Origin: Rhodothermales bacterium
GTDB lineage: Bacteria > Bacteroidota > Rhodothermia > Rhodothermales > JAHQVL01
Assembly (NCBI GenBank): GCA_041391505.1
Contig: JAWKNW010000027.1
Coordinates: 1 to 64,000 of the forward strand
Direction: 5' to 3'
Length of the DNA: 64,000 nucleotides
The position numbers were made by a program, and so were the translations under genes. Below are positions 36,074-44,295 of the stretch, piece by piece. Under the pieces are notes generated by a model. It saw only the letters and a list, made by a program, of their open reading frames with translations. It was not told the origin of the DNA and made no database searches. Position 1 is the stretch's first letter. Every line of letters starts with the position of its first letter.

Positions 36074-37005
36074 GGGGTGATGGTGAGATGGTCCAGCATG
36101 TCGTCTACCATGGCGTCGAGCCCGTAGCGATGATCCCAGCCCCAGTCCTTCCGGGCGGAGCTGTCGTCGATGCTTTGCGGCCAGGAGTCCGCGATGCGCT
36201 GGCGATGGTCGGGGGCGTAGCGGCAGATAAAGGCGGGGATGCGCCGGCGGATGGAGTGCTCGAGTTCCTCCGGCGAAAAACTGATCGCCGCGAGGTTGTA
36301 GCTCGAGCGGACCGTGATCGCCTCGCTGGAAGCCTGCATGATGTCGAGCGTCGCGTCGATGGCGTCGGGCATGTACATCATAGGCAGCCGGCTGTCGGGA
36401 CGCAAGAAACACGTGTAGTCGGCGCCTTCCGCTGCCGCGCGGAGCATGTCGATGGCGTAGTCGGTCGTTCCGCCGCCGGGCTCGACGGCGTAGCTGATGA
36501 TGCCGGGATACCGGATGCTGCGGACATCCACCCCGAACCGCTCCGCGTAGTACTTGCAGAGCATCTCGCCGGAGCGTTTGGTGACGCCGTACATCGTCGT
36601 CGGCTCGATGATGGTCGATTGCGGGGTATCGATCCGGGGGGTCGCCGGCCCGAACACGGCGATGGAGCTGGGCCAGAACAGCTGGAGCGTCCGGTTGCGC
36701 GCGATATCGAGGATGTGTTTGAGCCCCTGCACGTTCACTTCCCAGGCCAGATCGGGCTGGGCTTCGCCGGTCACGGAAAGCAGGCTCGCCAGATGGTACA
36801 CGGTGTCGATCTCCCGTTCGGCGATCAGCCGCTCCATGCCGTCGCGATCCCGCACATCCAGCACCACATGGGGCCCTGCCCCGGGATCCGACGCCGGCCT
36901 GAGATCCGCCCCGGTTACCGCCTCGGTCCCCACGTCACCGCGCAATTTACGCACGAGCTCCCCACCAATCTGGCCGTTGGCGCCCGTCACCAGAATTCGT
37001 TGCAT
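36070..37005 (-). CDS. L-threonine 3-dehydrogenase, SDR (epimerase-like) type
   Basis: 311 residues. An extended SDR with ILVTGANGQIGGELVRKL at the N terminus, VYHLASLLS, and catalytic Tyr139/Lys143 in YGVTK. The segment FWPSSIAVFGPATPR and RYPGIISYAVEPGGGTTDYAIDML are characteristic of the threonine dehydrogenase branch rather than of UDP-sugar epimerases. It oxidises L-threonine to 2-amino-3-oxobutyrate with NAD+, feeding kbl, which it overlaps by four bases. Confidence 0.92.
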   Translation of the reverse strand: MQRILVTGANGQIGGELVRKLRGDVGTEAVTGADLRPASDPGAGPHVVLDVRDRDGMERLIAEREIDTVYHLASLLSVTGEAQPDLAWEVNVQGLKHILDIARNRTLQLFWPSSIAVFGPATPRIDTPQSTIIEPTTMYGVTKRSGEMLCKYYAERFGVDVRSIRYPGIISYAVEPGGGTTDYAIDMLRAAAEGADYTCFLRPDSRLPMMYMPDAIDATLDIMQASSEAITVRSSYNLAAISFSPEELEHSIRRRIPAFICRYAPDHRQRIADSWPQSIDDSSARKDWGWDHRYGLDAMVDDMLDHLTITP

Positions 37006-37154
37006 CTATTTGCTAAAGACCCTTTTCGTACAAAACGACAGGCCCTTTCAACACACGGCTTGGGGAAGGTTCCTAGCCCCGGAAGCGGTTCCAGCGCCGG
37101 TGCGGACGCATCATCTCAGCGCGCAATCCGCCTCGGGGCGTCCTCGATCGGGGC

Positions 37155-38705
37155 TCAGTATCCGTTGGCCGCCACGGCCGGGTCGTGCAGCTTGGTACCC
37201 TCGGCCGGCGCAGGGGGCGCCGCGGGAGGCGCCGCCGGCTGCTCCTTGCCTTTTTTGTGCATCGCCACCCGGATCGCCGTGTCCTTGAGCGCGAGACCCA
37301 CCCGGTTCATCCCGTCGAGCGCTGCGATCTTGTAGCTCTCCGCCAGGGTCGGGTAATTGAAGACGGTGTTGATGAAATAATCGATCGTTCCGCCAAAACC
37401 GAGGACCGCCTGACCGATGTGGATCAGTTCGCTCGCGCCTTCGCCGATGATATGCACGCCGAGCAGCTTCCGCGTTTCGATGTGGAAGATGAGTTTGAGC
37501 AGACCGATCGTGTCGCCGATGATCTGGCCGCGCGCCACTTCGCTGTAGTTGGCCTTGCCGATTTCGTAGGGGATGCCGGCGCGCGTCAGCTCCTCTTCGT
37601 TCTGACCGACCGTCGAGATCTCCGGCACGCTGTAGATGCCGTAGGGAAACAGCTCCGGCATGACGCCCGTCCCGACGCCGAACGCGTGGTTCGCCGCCAG
37701 ACGCCCCTGCTCCATCGACGACGAGGCGAGGCTCGGGAAGCCGATCACGTCGCCCACGGCGTAAATGTGGGGCACGTTCGTCTGGAAAAATTCGTTGACC
37801 GTGAGCCGGCCGCGGTCGTCGGACTCCAGGCCGGCGCCTTTCAGGTTGATCGAACCCGTCGCCCCGGTGCGACCGATGCTGTAGAGCGCCTTCTCGGCCA
37901 GCACCTTCTTGCCGCTGTCCAGATGGATGCGAACCGTCTGGTGGGCGTCGTCGAGCACTTCCACACCGCTCACTTCCTCGCCGAGCCGGAAGACCACGCG
38001 ATGCTGACGCAGATGGTAGACCAGCGAGTCGATGATTTCGGCGTCGATGAACGAGAGGAGATCCTTCCGCTTGTCGATCACCGTCACATGCACGCCCAGC
38101 GAGGCGAAAATGCTGGCGTATTCGATCCCGATCACCCCGCCGCCGATGACAGCCAGCGAACGCGGGATCTCGTCGAGACCCAGGATTTCATCGCTCGTGA
38201 TGACGTTCCGGTCGTCGAACGGGATATGCGGATCGCGCGTGGCGGACGTGCCGACCGCGATGACGATGTTGGCGCCCGTGATGTCGCGCTCGCCGTTCGA
38301 TGCGCCGAAGCTCATCCGCACCGTGTGGTCGTCGACAAACGAACCGCTCGCCGTGAACAGGTCGATGTGATTGCGCAGCAGCTGGTGCCGGATGATGTCG
38401 ATCTCGAGCCGGATCACATGATCGGTGCGAAACAGCAGATCGTCGATCGTGATCTTTTCCTTCACCGAATACGACCGGCCGTAGATGTTGTGCTGCCGGT
38501 AGCCGGACAGGTACATCGCGGCTTCGCGAAGCGTTTTGCTGGGAATCGTGCCCGTATTGATGCAAACGCCGCCGACCACGCCTTTCTTTTCGACCAGCGC
38601 GACGCGTTTCTCCAACTTGGCGGCCTGAATGGCAGCCTTCTGACCCGAGGGACCGGATCCGATGACAATCAGATCGTAATCGTAGACGTGTGCCTTCTCT
38701 TTCAT
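37155..38705 (-). CDS. sthA: Si-specific NAD(P)+ transhydrogenase (SthA)
   Basis: 516 residues from ATG 38705 (MKEKAHVYDYDLIVIGSGPSG). A FAD flavoprotein of the dihydrolipoamide-dehydrogenase fold with FAD motif IGSGPSGQKAA, NAD motif VIGGGVIGIEYASIFASLG and DIYAVGDVIG-like HIYAVGDVIGFPSL. The usual redox disulfide CxxxxC is absent: the motif reads VCINTGTIPSKT with a single Cys, as expected for SthA, which balances NADPH and NADH. A Pro/Ala-rich tail of about 25 residues at the C terminus is unusual. Frames further upstream are not part of the gene. Confidence 0.92.
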   Translation of the reverse strand: MKEKAHVYDYDLIVIGSGPSGQKAAIQAAKLEKRVALVEKKGVVGGVCINTGTIPSKTLREAAMYLSGYRQHNIYGRSYSVKEKITIDDLLFRTDHVIRLEIDIIRHQLLRNHIDLFTASGSFVDDHTVRMSFGASNGERDITGANIVIAVGTSATRDPHIPFDDRNVITSDEILGLDEIPRSLAVIGGGVIGIEYASIFASLGVHVTVIDKRKDLLSFIDAEIIDSLVYHLRQHRVVFRLGEEVSGVEVLDDAHQTVRIHLDSGKKVLAEKALYSIGRTGATGSINLKGAGLESDDRGRLTVNEFFQTNVPHIYAVGDVIGFPSLASSSMEQGRLAANHAFGVGTGVMPELFPYGIYSVPEISTVGQNEEELTRAGIPYEIGKANYSEVARGQIIGDTIGLLKLIFHIETRKLLGVHIIGEGASELIHIGQAVLGFGGTIDYFINTVFNYPTLAESYKIAALDGMNRVGLALKDTAIRVAMHKKGKEQPAAPPAAPPAPAEGTKLHDPAVAANGY

Positions 38706-38775
38706 ATCCTGGCGATAGTTTTCCGCTTGCGAAAACGCAATCGGTGAATGTATCGGCAGGATGCGGGCAGCGATA

Positions 38776-38806
38776 ATCGCCGGCCGACGGGGAATCGGCC
38801 GGCGAT
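38776..38806 (-). terminator. strong hairpin downstream of the LolA-like lipoprotein gene
   Basis: Perfect 12-base arms at 38776-38787 and 38795-38806 with a seven-base loop lie just after the stop at 38813. There is no clear T-run, so termination is likely but not certain. Confidence 0.5.
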
Positions 38807-38812
38807 CATCCG

Positions 38813-39604
38813 TCAATTCGAGGAAACCGGTAATTCGAAGATAGAATCGCTGATATCGGCGTTTACGACGATCTCCTTCATCGTAACCTTCTGCGACATC
38901 GCCCCGCCCAGTTCCATCTCCATCTGGTACGGCATCATGATCCCGCCCACGGTCCGGTAGTCGCTCAGCATCGTCGTCACCTGAATCGCGTTGCCCGACT
39001 GCGGATCGATGCCCTCCCCTTCCTGCTTGACCGGCAGGTGGCTCACGGCGTCGAGATACAGGATGACCGGCGTACTGTCCGGACGATCCACCTTCAGCTT
39101 GTGCGCCGGCTTTCCGCCGACGGCCTCCTCGCCCAGGAAGGTCACGGTGTATCCTTTTTCCGCATAATCGACCAGAATCCCATCGATCTGCGCCTGTTCG
39201 ACGACACCCCGCGCCTGGCTGCCGGCGAGCACCTGGGCGCCCGGCCCGATCATCGGGTTGATCGTCCACGCCGTCGTGCCGTCGTAGCCCGTCACGATCT
39301 TCATGTTCATCGCGGTCACGTCCACTTCGTTGCGCATCATCCCGGGCCGCTTCATGTACATCTTCAGCGGCATGTTCATCCCCATCATCGACACCTCGGC
39401 CTGCATGGTGATGCTCTGGACGTTTTTGAGGTTTTCCATGCCGCCCAGCGCCTGGATATGGGCCTGAACGAGACGTTCTTCCATGGGCATCGATGCCAGG
39501 GCGACGACGCCGGCATCGGGTGTCTGGACGGGTTCGGTGGATTTACAGGCCGAAAACGCGGTGACGACCAGAAGAAGGGAAAGCAGGGTTCGGAATGGCT
39601 GCAT
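38813..39604 (-). CDS. LolA-like outer-membrane lipoprotein-sorting-type lipoprotein
   Basis: 263 residues with a lipoprotein signal (MQPFRTLLSLLLVVTAFSAC). The mature protein opens with LVQAHIQALGGMENLKNVQSITMQAEV and continues as an antiparallel beta half-barrel (MYMKRPGMMRNEVDV, TVTFLGEEAVGGKPAHKLKV, VILYLDAVSHLPVKQEG), the pattern of LolA/LolB-type lipid-binding proteins common in Bacteroidota. It may carry a lipid or act as a periplasmic ligand binder. Its role is not established. Confidence 0.75.
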   Translation of the reverse strand: MQPFRTLLSLLLVVTAFSACKSTEPVQTPDAGVVALASMPMEERLVQAHIQALGGMENLKNVQSITMQAEVSMMGMNMPLKMYMKRPGMMRNEVDVTAMNMKIVTGYDGTTAWTINPMIGPGAQVLAGSQARGVVEQAQIDGILVDYAEKGYTVTFLGEEAVGGKPAHKLKVDRPDSTPVILYLDAVSHLPVKQEGEGIDPQSGNAIQVTTMLSDYRTVGGIMMPYQMEMELGGAMSQKVTMKEIVVNADISDSIFELPVSSN

Positions 39605-39749
39605 TGTGGAGTCCGTTTATTGAAACACGTAACATGGAGACCCGCCGGCGGTCCGTAAACCACCCGTCGGGTTTCTTTTTTTTGCGCCTACGGAATGCCC
39701 GCCGCAGAGTTGCCCGAACGGGCGCGGCGGCCGAGATGCGGGGGATGGG

Positions 39750-40361
39750 TTACCGGATCAGCGGAATCGCCACGCCGACGGAAAAGCGAAGATCGTTCTG
39801 CATTTCCTTGTCGGTTTTTGATCCGTCCCGCAGCTCCCAGCGGGTTGTAGAGATGTAATCCTCGGCCTCGAGCTGCAGGGCGACGCCGCCGAGCGGCAGC
39901 CGCAGACCGATCCCCAGCACGCCGAGACCGCCCGTCGTCATGTCCAACTGATCGTACGACGTGGCGAAAAATCCGAGGCCGCCGCTGAGCAGCAGCGCCG
40001 CGGACTGGTTATCGCGGGCGAAGGCCTGCACGATGCGCGCGTCGAACACAAAAAACTGGGCGTCCACCGTGCCCGGAATGCCGAACGCTTCGCTTTCGAG
40101 GGCATTCGGCGCGTGGGCAAGGTCGGCCTCGATCCCGATCGCTTCACCGAACCAGTACGTGAGCTTGCCGCCGAAGACGACATTGACTTCATGCTTCGCC
40201 ACGGGCGAGCCCGAGCCCACCCCGCCGGCTGCCACGACATCGTTCGTTGGCACCAGCGCCCCGAAATACGGCGTCACGTCCAGCCGACCCCGGTAGTCCT
40301 GGGCCTGAGAGGCGCCGGCAAAGCCGGCCAGTAAGGCGATGAGTGCGATGGTGCGTTTCAT
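39750..40361 (-). CDS. outer-membrane beta-barrel protein
   Basis: 203 residues with signal peptide MKRTIALIALLAGFAGASQAQ. Strand-like segments such as GRLDVTPYFGALVP, EVNVVFGGKLTYWFG, GLGVLGIGLRLPLGGVALQLEAEDYIS and the terminal FSVGVAIPLIR point to an OmpA/OmpW-sized barrel. No specific family named. Confidence 0.72.
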   Translation of the reverse strand: MKRTIALIALLAGFAGASQAQDYRGRLDVTPYFGALVPTNDVVAAGGVGSGSPVAKHEVNVVFGGKLTYWFGEAIGIEADLAHAPNALESEAFGIPGTVDAQFFVFDARIVQAFARDNQSAALLLSGGLGFFATSYDQLDMTTGGLGVLGIGLRLPLGGVALQLEAEDYISTTRWELRDGSKTDKEMQNDLRFSVGVAIPLIR

Positions 40362-40436
40362 AAAATCGGGTATGGGGAGGGGCTACCGGCCTGGAGGTCG
40401 AGGGGCGAACCGCTGCCCGCCCCTCGGTTCAGGGCG

Positions 40437-43400
40437 TTATCGGGTTTTTACCATTTGCAGGGTCGCGCGGTGTGCGTCGGACTCGAAGACGTAGAAGTAC
40501 ACGCCACTCGCCACCGATTCGCCGGCATCGCCACGGCCGTCCCAGCGCACGCGATGCAGGCCGGCATCCTGGGCCTGGCTCACCAGCGCGCGAACGCGCT
40601 GGCCGAGGACGTTGTACACCGCGATCCGCACAAAACCGGATTCGGGCAGGGCGTATTCGATGGTCGTCTGATCCGCAAACGGATTCGGGTAATTCTGCAG
40701 CAGGCGGAATTCCGTGGGGACGAGTTCGCTGCGCGCCTCCTCGAGAAACGCCGCGCCGCCGACCAGCAACTGGTACCGGGAGAATTCCGTCGTCGGCTCA
40801 AGGCGGATTTCCGGGCTCGCGGCAAGATCGTACGAGCGCCCGAGCACCGGATCGATGAGCAGCGCGCCGGCGCCGGCCCACGCGGCCAGCCCGTCCAGCT
40901 GCACGCGGACCGGTTTGCCCGGCGTCGCCTTCAGCTCGACATCAAACGTCTGCCCGTCGCCCAGATCGCCGCGGGCTTCCTGGGCGAGGAAGGGGTACCG
41001 CATGTCCATCCCTTCGTTCACGAGCGTCAGGCGCTCCTGCTCGAAGTAGGCCGGCGGAACGAACCGGTCGAACGCATCCACCGTGTTGCCGGCTTCCGCG
41101 TGGATGCCGACGCGAACCGACGAAACCGCCACATCCTGGCCATCCACCTGCGCCGCGATCTTCAGATCGAGATGCTGCTCGAGGTCGGGCCGGGCCACCG
41201 TCGCCGCGCCGGGCGTCAGCCGAAGGTCGCAGGGCATGACCAGCTGCGGCAGGTTCGGGCGGTTGAAGAAGTAGTAGCCCTTGTAGGGGACCATGAGGTC
41301 GACCGACTCATACTGCTGGCCGGTCCAGTCCCACAGATCGTCGCCGGCCGTCAGGCCGTTCGCCTCGCGAATCGCCTGCCAGCTCACCGGGAAATCGTAC
41401 GGGTTGCCGATCATCGTCCACCGCGCGTCGTTTTCGCTCGGCCCCTGGTTCAGCGGGATGCCGAAGAACGACGACGTGGCCTGATCCAGCGGCACGGAAG
41501 CGACCGACTGTCCGGGAACGGTCCACGCGCTCGTGCTGATGGCCCAGTAGCCCACGCCGGGCTGAAACTGGAATTCGGACGCGTTTTGCCCCGGTTCGTA
41601 CTGCACAAGGTAGATCGGATACGAGGTGTTGACGCTGTTGTCGCGGAACACGCGCCAGTCCACACCCTCCGCCTGCCCCGGGAACGTAGCGGCAAGCTGG
41701 AGGCCCTGCGCCTGACCGGGCACGCTCACCATCCGGAAGTCGCCCGACTCGGTGGCCTTCGGGTACGTCAGGGTGTGCGCCAGCGCGATGTTCGCCGGCC
41801 AGCGCGAGAACGTCCGGAAATCCGACGGCACGCCGGCCACGCCGGCCACGCTGTTCAACCCGGTCACGCGCCAGTAATACACCTGATCTTCGCTCAAACC
41901 GGACAGGCCGGCCGAAAACGGCGGCCCCGATACGGTCTCGCGCACCGGATTGGTGAAGCCGGGGGTGATGTCGATCTCGACGATGTACTGGTCGGCCGTG
42001 GGCAGCTCGGCCCAGGTCAGCGGAAACTCCGCCAGCGCGCTGCACGCGCCGTCGGGCGTACCGAGCGTCGGGGCGCCGCCATCGACGGTGATGGTGAACG
42101 TCGTGGAGTCGGTAAGCAGCACCGGATCGCCGGCGGGCCGGTCGTCGACGTACAGCGTGACCGACGGCGTGGCGCCGACCAGGGCGCCGCCGGGGGTCCA
42201 GCTGAAGGCGCCCGTCGCCGCATCCACGGTCATCCCCAGCGCTTCCGAGGCGGGGTCGAGCCGATAGACAAGGGTGTTCTCCGGCAGATCGGGGTCGGTG
42301 GCCGCTGCCTGGATCGCGATCGTCTGCAGGGCGGTCACGGCCTGGTCTTCGATGTCGGCCAGTTCAGGGGCGGCGTTCACTTCCGCCACGGAAACGGTGA
42401 AGGTGGCCTCGGAAAACAGCGCGCCGGCGCTGTCGTCCGTGGCGCGAAGGGTGACCGCGTACGTGCCCGGCCCCTGCGCTTCCGAAGGCGTCCACGAAAT
42501 CGTGGCGTGCGTCGAATCGATGCCGGCGATGGTCATGCCGAGCGCGAGCGAGGCCTCGTCGAGGGTGAAGGTCAGGCTGTCCGGCGGCGTGTCGCCATCC
42601 GAACCCGAGACGGAGAGCACAAGCGTCGAACCTTCGTCGATCTGCTGATCCGCGATCGGATCGATCGCCGGCGCGAGGCCGACTTCACCGACGCGCACCT
42701 GGATCGTCTCCGAATCGGACAGGGGCGGCGCGCCGTCGTCGGTCACGGTGACGGTGACGGGATAGGCGCCCGGGTCGTAGGTCTCGTCGGGCGTCCACGT
42801 GAACGCGCCGGAAACCGGATCGATCGTCATCCCCAGCGCGATCGCGGCGTCGTCGATGGCATACGTCAGGGTATTGGCCGGCACGTCGCTGTCCGTCGCC
42901 GTGGCGGTGAAGGCGATTTCCGTATTGGCCGCGCCGGCCTGATCGCCGATCGCGTCCAGCACCGGGGCGACGTTCACTTCGTTGACGGTGATGTCGAACG
43001 TGAGCGACGTGGAGAGCTGCGCGCCGCTGTCGTCCGTCGCGGTCAGCGTGACCGTATAGACACCCGGTCCCTGTTCCTCGGTGGGCGTCCACGCGATGAG
43101 GGCGGAGGTCGAGTCGATGCCGGCGATCGTCATGCCCAGCGCGAGCGAGGCCGGGTCGAGGGTAAAAGTCAGGCTATCCGGCGGCGTATCGCCATCCGAA
43201 CCACTGACGGTCAGGTTGAGCGTCTGCCCCTCGTCCAGCGTCTGCGCGGCGACGGGATCGAGGACCGGCGGGATGCCCTGCTCGCCGACCTGGACGTTGA
43301 TCGTCTCGGAAGCCGACAGGACAGGCTGACCGTCGTCGGTGACCGTGATCGTCACGGGGTAGACGCCGGGGTCGTAGGTTTCGTCGGGCGTCCAGCTGAA

Positions 43401-44267
43401 TACGCCGGTAGCCGGATCGATCGTCATGCCGAGCGCCAGGGCGTCGGGGTCGAGGCTGTACGTCAGCGTGTTCGCCGGCACGTCCTCGTCGGTCGCCACC
43501 GCCGTAAACGTCAGCTCCGCGTTGGCGTTGACCTGCCGGTCGCCGATCGGTGCCAGAACGGGCGCGGCGTTGACCTCGCCGGCCGTGATTTCGAACGCGG
43601 TGGAGACCACCGTGCCGTCTTCCGCCGTGACGAAGACCGTGACCGGGTAGGTGCCCGGCCCCTGCGCCTCGGTCGGCGTCCACGAAAACGCCCCCGTGTC
43701 CGGGTTGATGGTCATGCCGAGCGCGAGCGAGGCGGGATCCAGGCTGAAGGCGAGCGCCCCGCCCAGCGGATCGGAGGCCGGCGCGACGAAGGCCAGCTCC
43801 TGCAATTCGTCCACGAACTGCGCCGCGATCGGGCCGACGGACGGACGCAGATCGAGGGTAAACGCCCACACCTCGCTCCACGGCCCTTCGCCTTCGTTGT
43901 TACGCGCCCGGACGCGCCAGTAATAGGTGAAGGTCCGCGCCGTATCCGCGATGGCAAGCAGGTCCGCGCTCGGGAGTTCGAAAAACGGATCCTGGAGCGT
44001 GCGCGACCGGAACGGCAGCGGCTCGACGCCGTCCACCGCCGGCACCGTGAAGACCTGCGCCTCGTAGGTGCCGACGCCGGCGACTTCCGCCCACTCCAGC
44101 CGGACCGGCGGCGTGAGGGTATACAGCGTGTCCTGGTCCGCCGGCAACGCCAGGGCGGGCGGATCGGCGGGCGGCTGCCCTACCTGAGCGGCGGCCACCG
44201 TGGCTGGCACGAGGCATACCAGCGCCAGGATGTTCAACAGGCGAGAAACGTGCGTACGCGTAGGCAT
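40437..44267 (-). CDS. large secreted protein with six Ig-like (He_PIG-type) repeats and T9SS sorting domain
   Basis: 1,276 residues from ATG 44267 (MPTRTHVSRLLNILALVCLVPATVAAAQ). A fibronectin-like domain (VRLEWAEVAGVGTYEAQVF) leads into six repeats of about 95-100 residues whose core is LALGMTIDPATGAFSWTPDE...YPVTVTVTDDG, the putative-Ig/cadherin-like module. A second fibronectin-like domain, a beta-rich region with a W-rich segment, and a C-terminal type A T9SS domain (LLQNYPNPFADQTTIEYAL, YNVLGQRVRALV, VASGVYFYVFES, LQMVKTR) follow. It is a surface stalk or adhesin. A GTG at 44273 could add two residues. The fully open antisense frame is composition noise. Confidence 0.88.
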   Translation of the reverse strand: MPTRTHVSRLLNILALVCLVPATVAAAQVGQPPADPPALALPADQDTLYTLTPPVRLEWAEVAGVGTYEAQVFTVPAVDGVEPLPFRSRTLQDPFFELPSADLLAIADTARTFTYYWRVRARNNEGEGPWSEVWAFTLDLRPSVGPIAAQFVDELQELAFVAPASDPLGGALAFSLDPASLALGMTINPDTGAFSWTPTEAQGPGTYPVTVFVTAEDGTVVSTAFEITAGEVNAAPVLAPIGDRQVNANAELTFTAVATDEDVPANTLTYSLDPDALALGMTIDPATGVFSWTPDETYDPGVYPVTITVTDDGQPVLSASETINVQVGEQGIPPVLDPVAAQTLDEGQTLNLTVSGSDGDTPPDSLTFTLDPASLALGMTIAGIDSTSALIAWTPTEEQGPGVYTVTLTATDDSGAQLSTSLTFDITVNEVNVAPVLDAIGDQAGAANTEIAFTATATDSDVPANTLTYAIDDAAIALGMTIDPVSGAFTWTPDETYDPGAYPVTVTVTDDGAPPLSDSETIQVRVGEVGLAPAIDPIADQQIDEGSTLVLSVSGSDGDTPPDSLTFTLDEASLALGMTIAGIDSTHATISWTPSEAQGPGTYAVTLRATDDSAGALFSEATFTVSVAEVNAAPELADIEDQAVTALQTIAIQAAATDPDLPENTLVYRLDPASEALGMTVDAATGAFSWTPGGALVGATPSVTLYVDDRPAGDPVLLTDSTTFTITVDGGAPTLGTPDGACSALAEFPLTWAELPTADQYIVEIDITPGFTNPVRETVSGPPFSAGLSGLSEDQVYYWRVTGLNSVAGVAGVPSDFRTFSRWPANIALAHTLTYPKATESGDFRMVSVPGQAQGLQLAATFPGQAEGVDWRVFRDNSVNTSYPIYLVQYEPGQNASEFQFQPGVGYWAISTSAWTVPGQSVASVPLDQATSSFFGIPLNQGPSENDARWTMIGNPYDFPVSWQAIREANGLTAGDDLWDWTGQQYESVDLMVPYKGYYFFNRPNLPQLVMPCDLRLTPGAATVARPDLEQHLDLKIAAQVDGQDVAVSSVRVGIHAEAGNTVDAFDRFVPPAYFEQERLTLVNEGMDMRYPFLAQEARGDLGDGQTFDVELKATPGKPVRVQLDGLAAWAGAGALLIDPVLGRSYDLAASPEIRLEPTTEFSRYQLLVGGAAFLEEARSELVPTEFRLLQNYPNPFADQTTIEYALPESGFVRIAVYNVLGQRVRALVSQAQDAGLHRVRWDGRGDAGESVASGVYFYVFESDAHRATLQMVKTR

Positions 44268-44295
44268 CGGCACTACTGACTAGGTTAAAAACAGG

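Noticed and set aside
40455..44279. 1,274-codon plus-strand frame opposite the Ig-repeat protein
   Set aside because: Antisense shadow of a GC-rich repetitive gene; no recognisable motif, and the minus-strand protein has signal peptide, repeats and T9SS domain.
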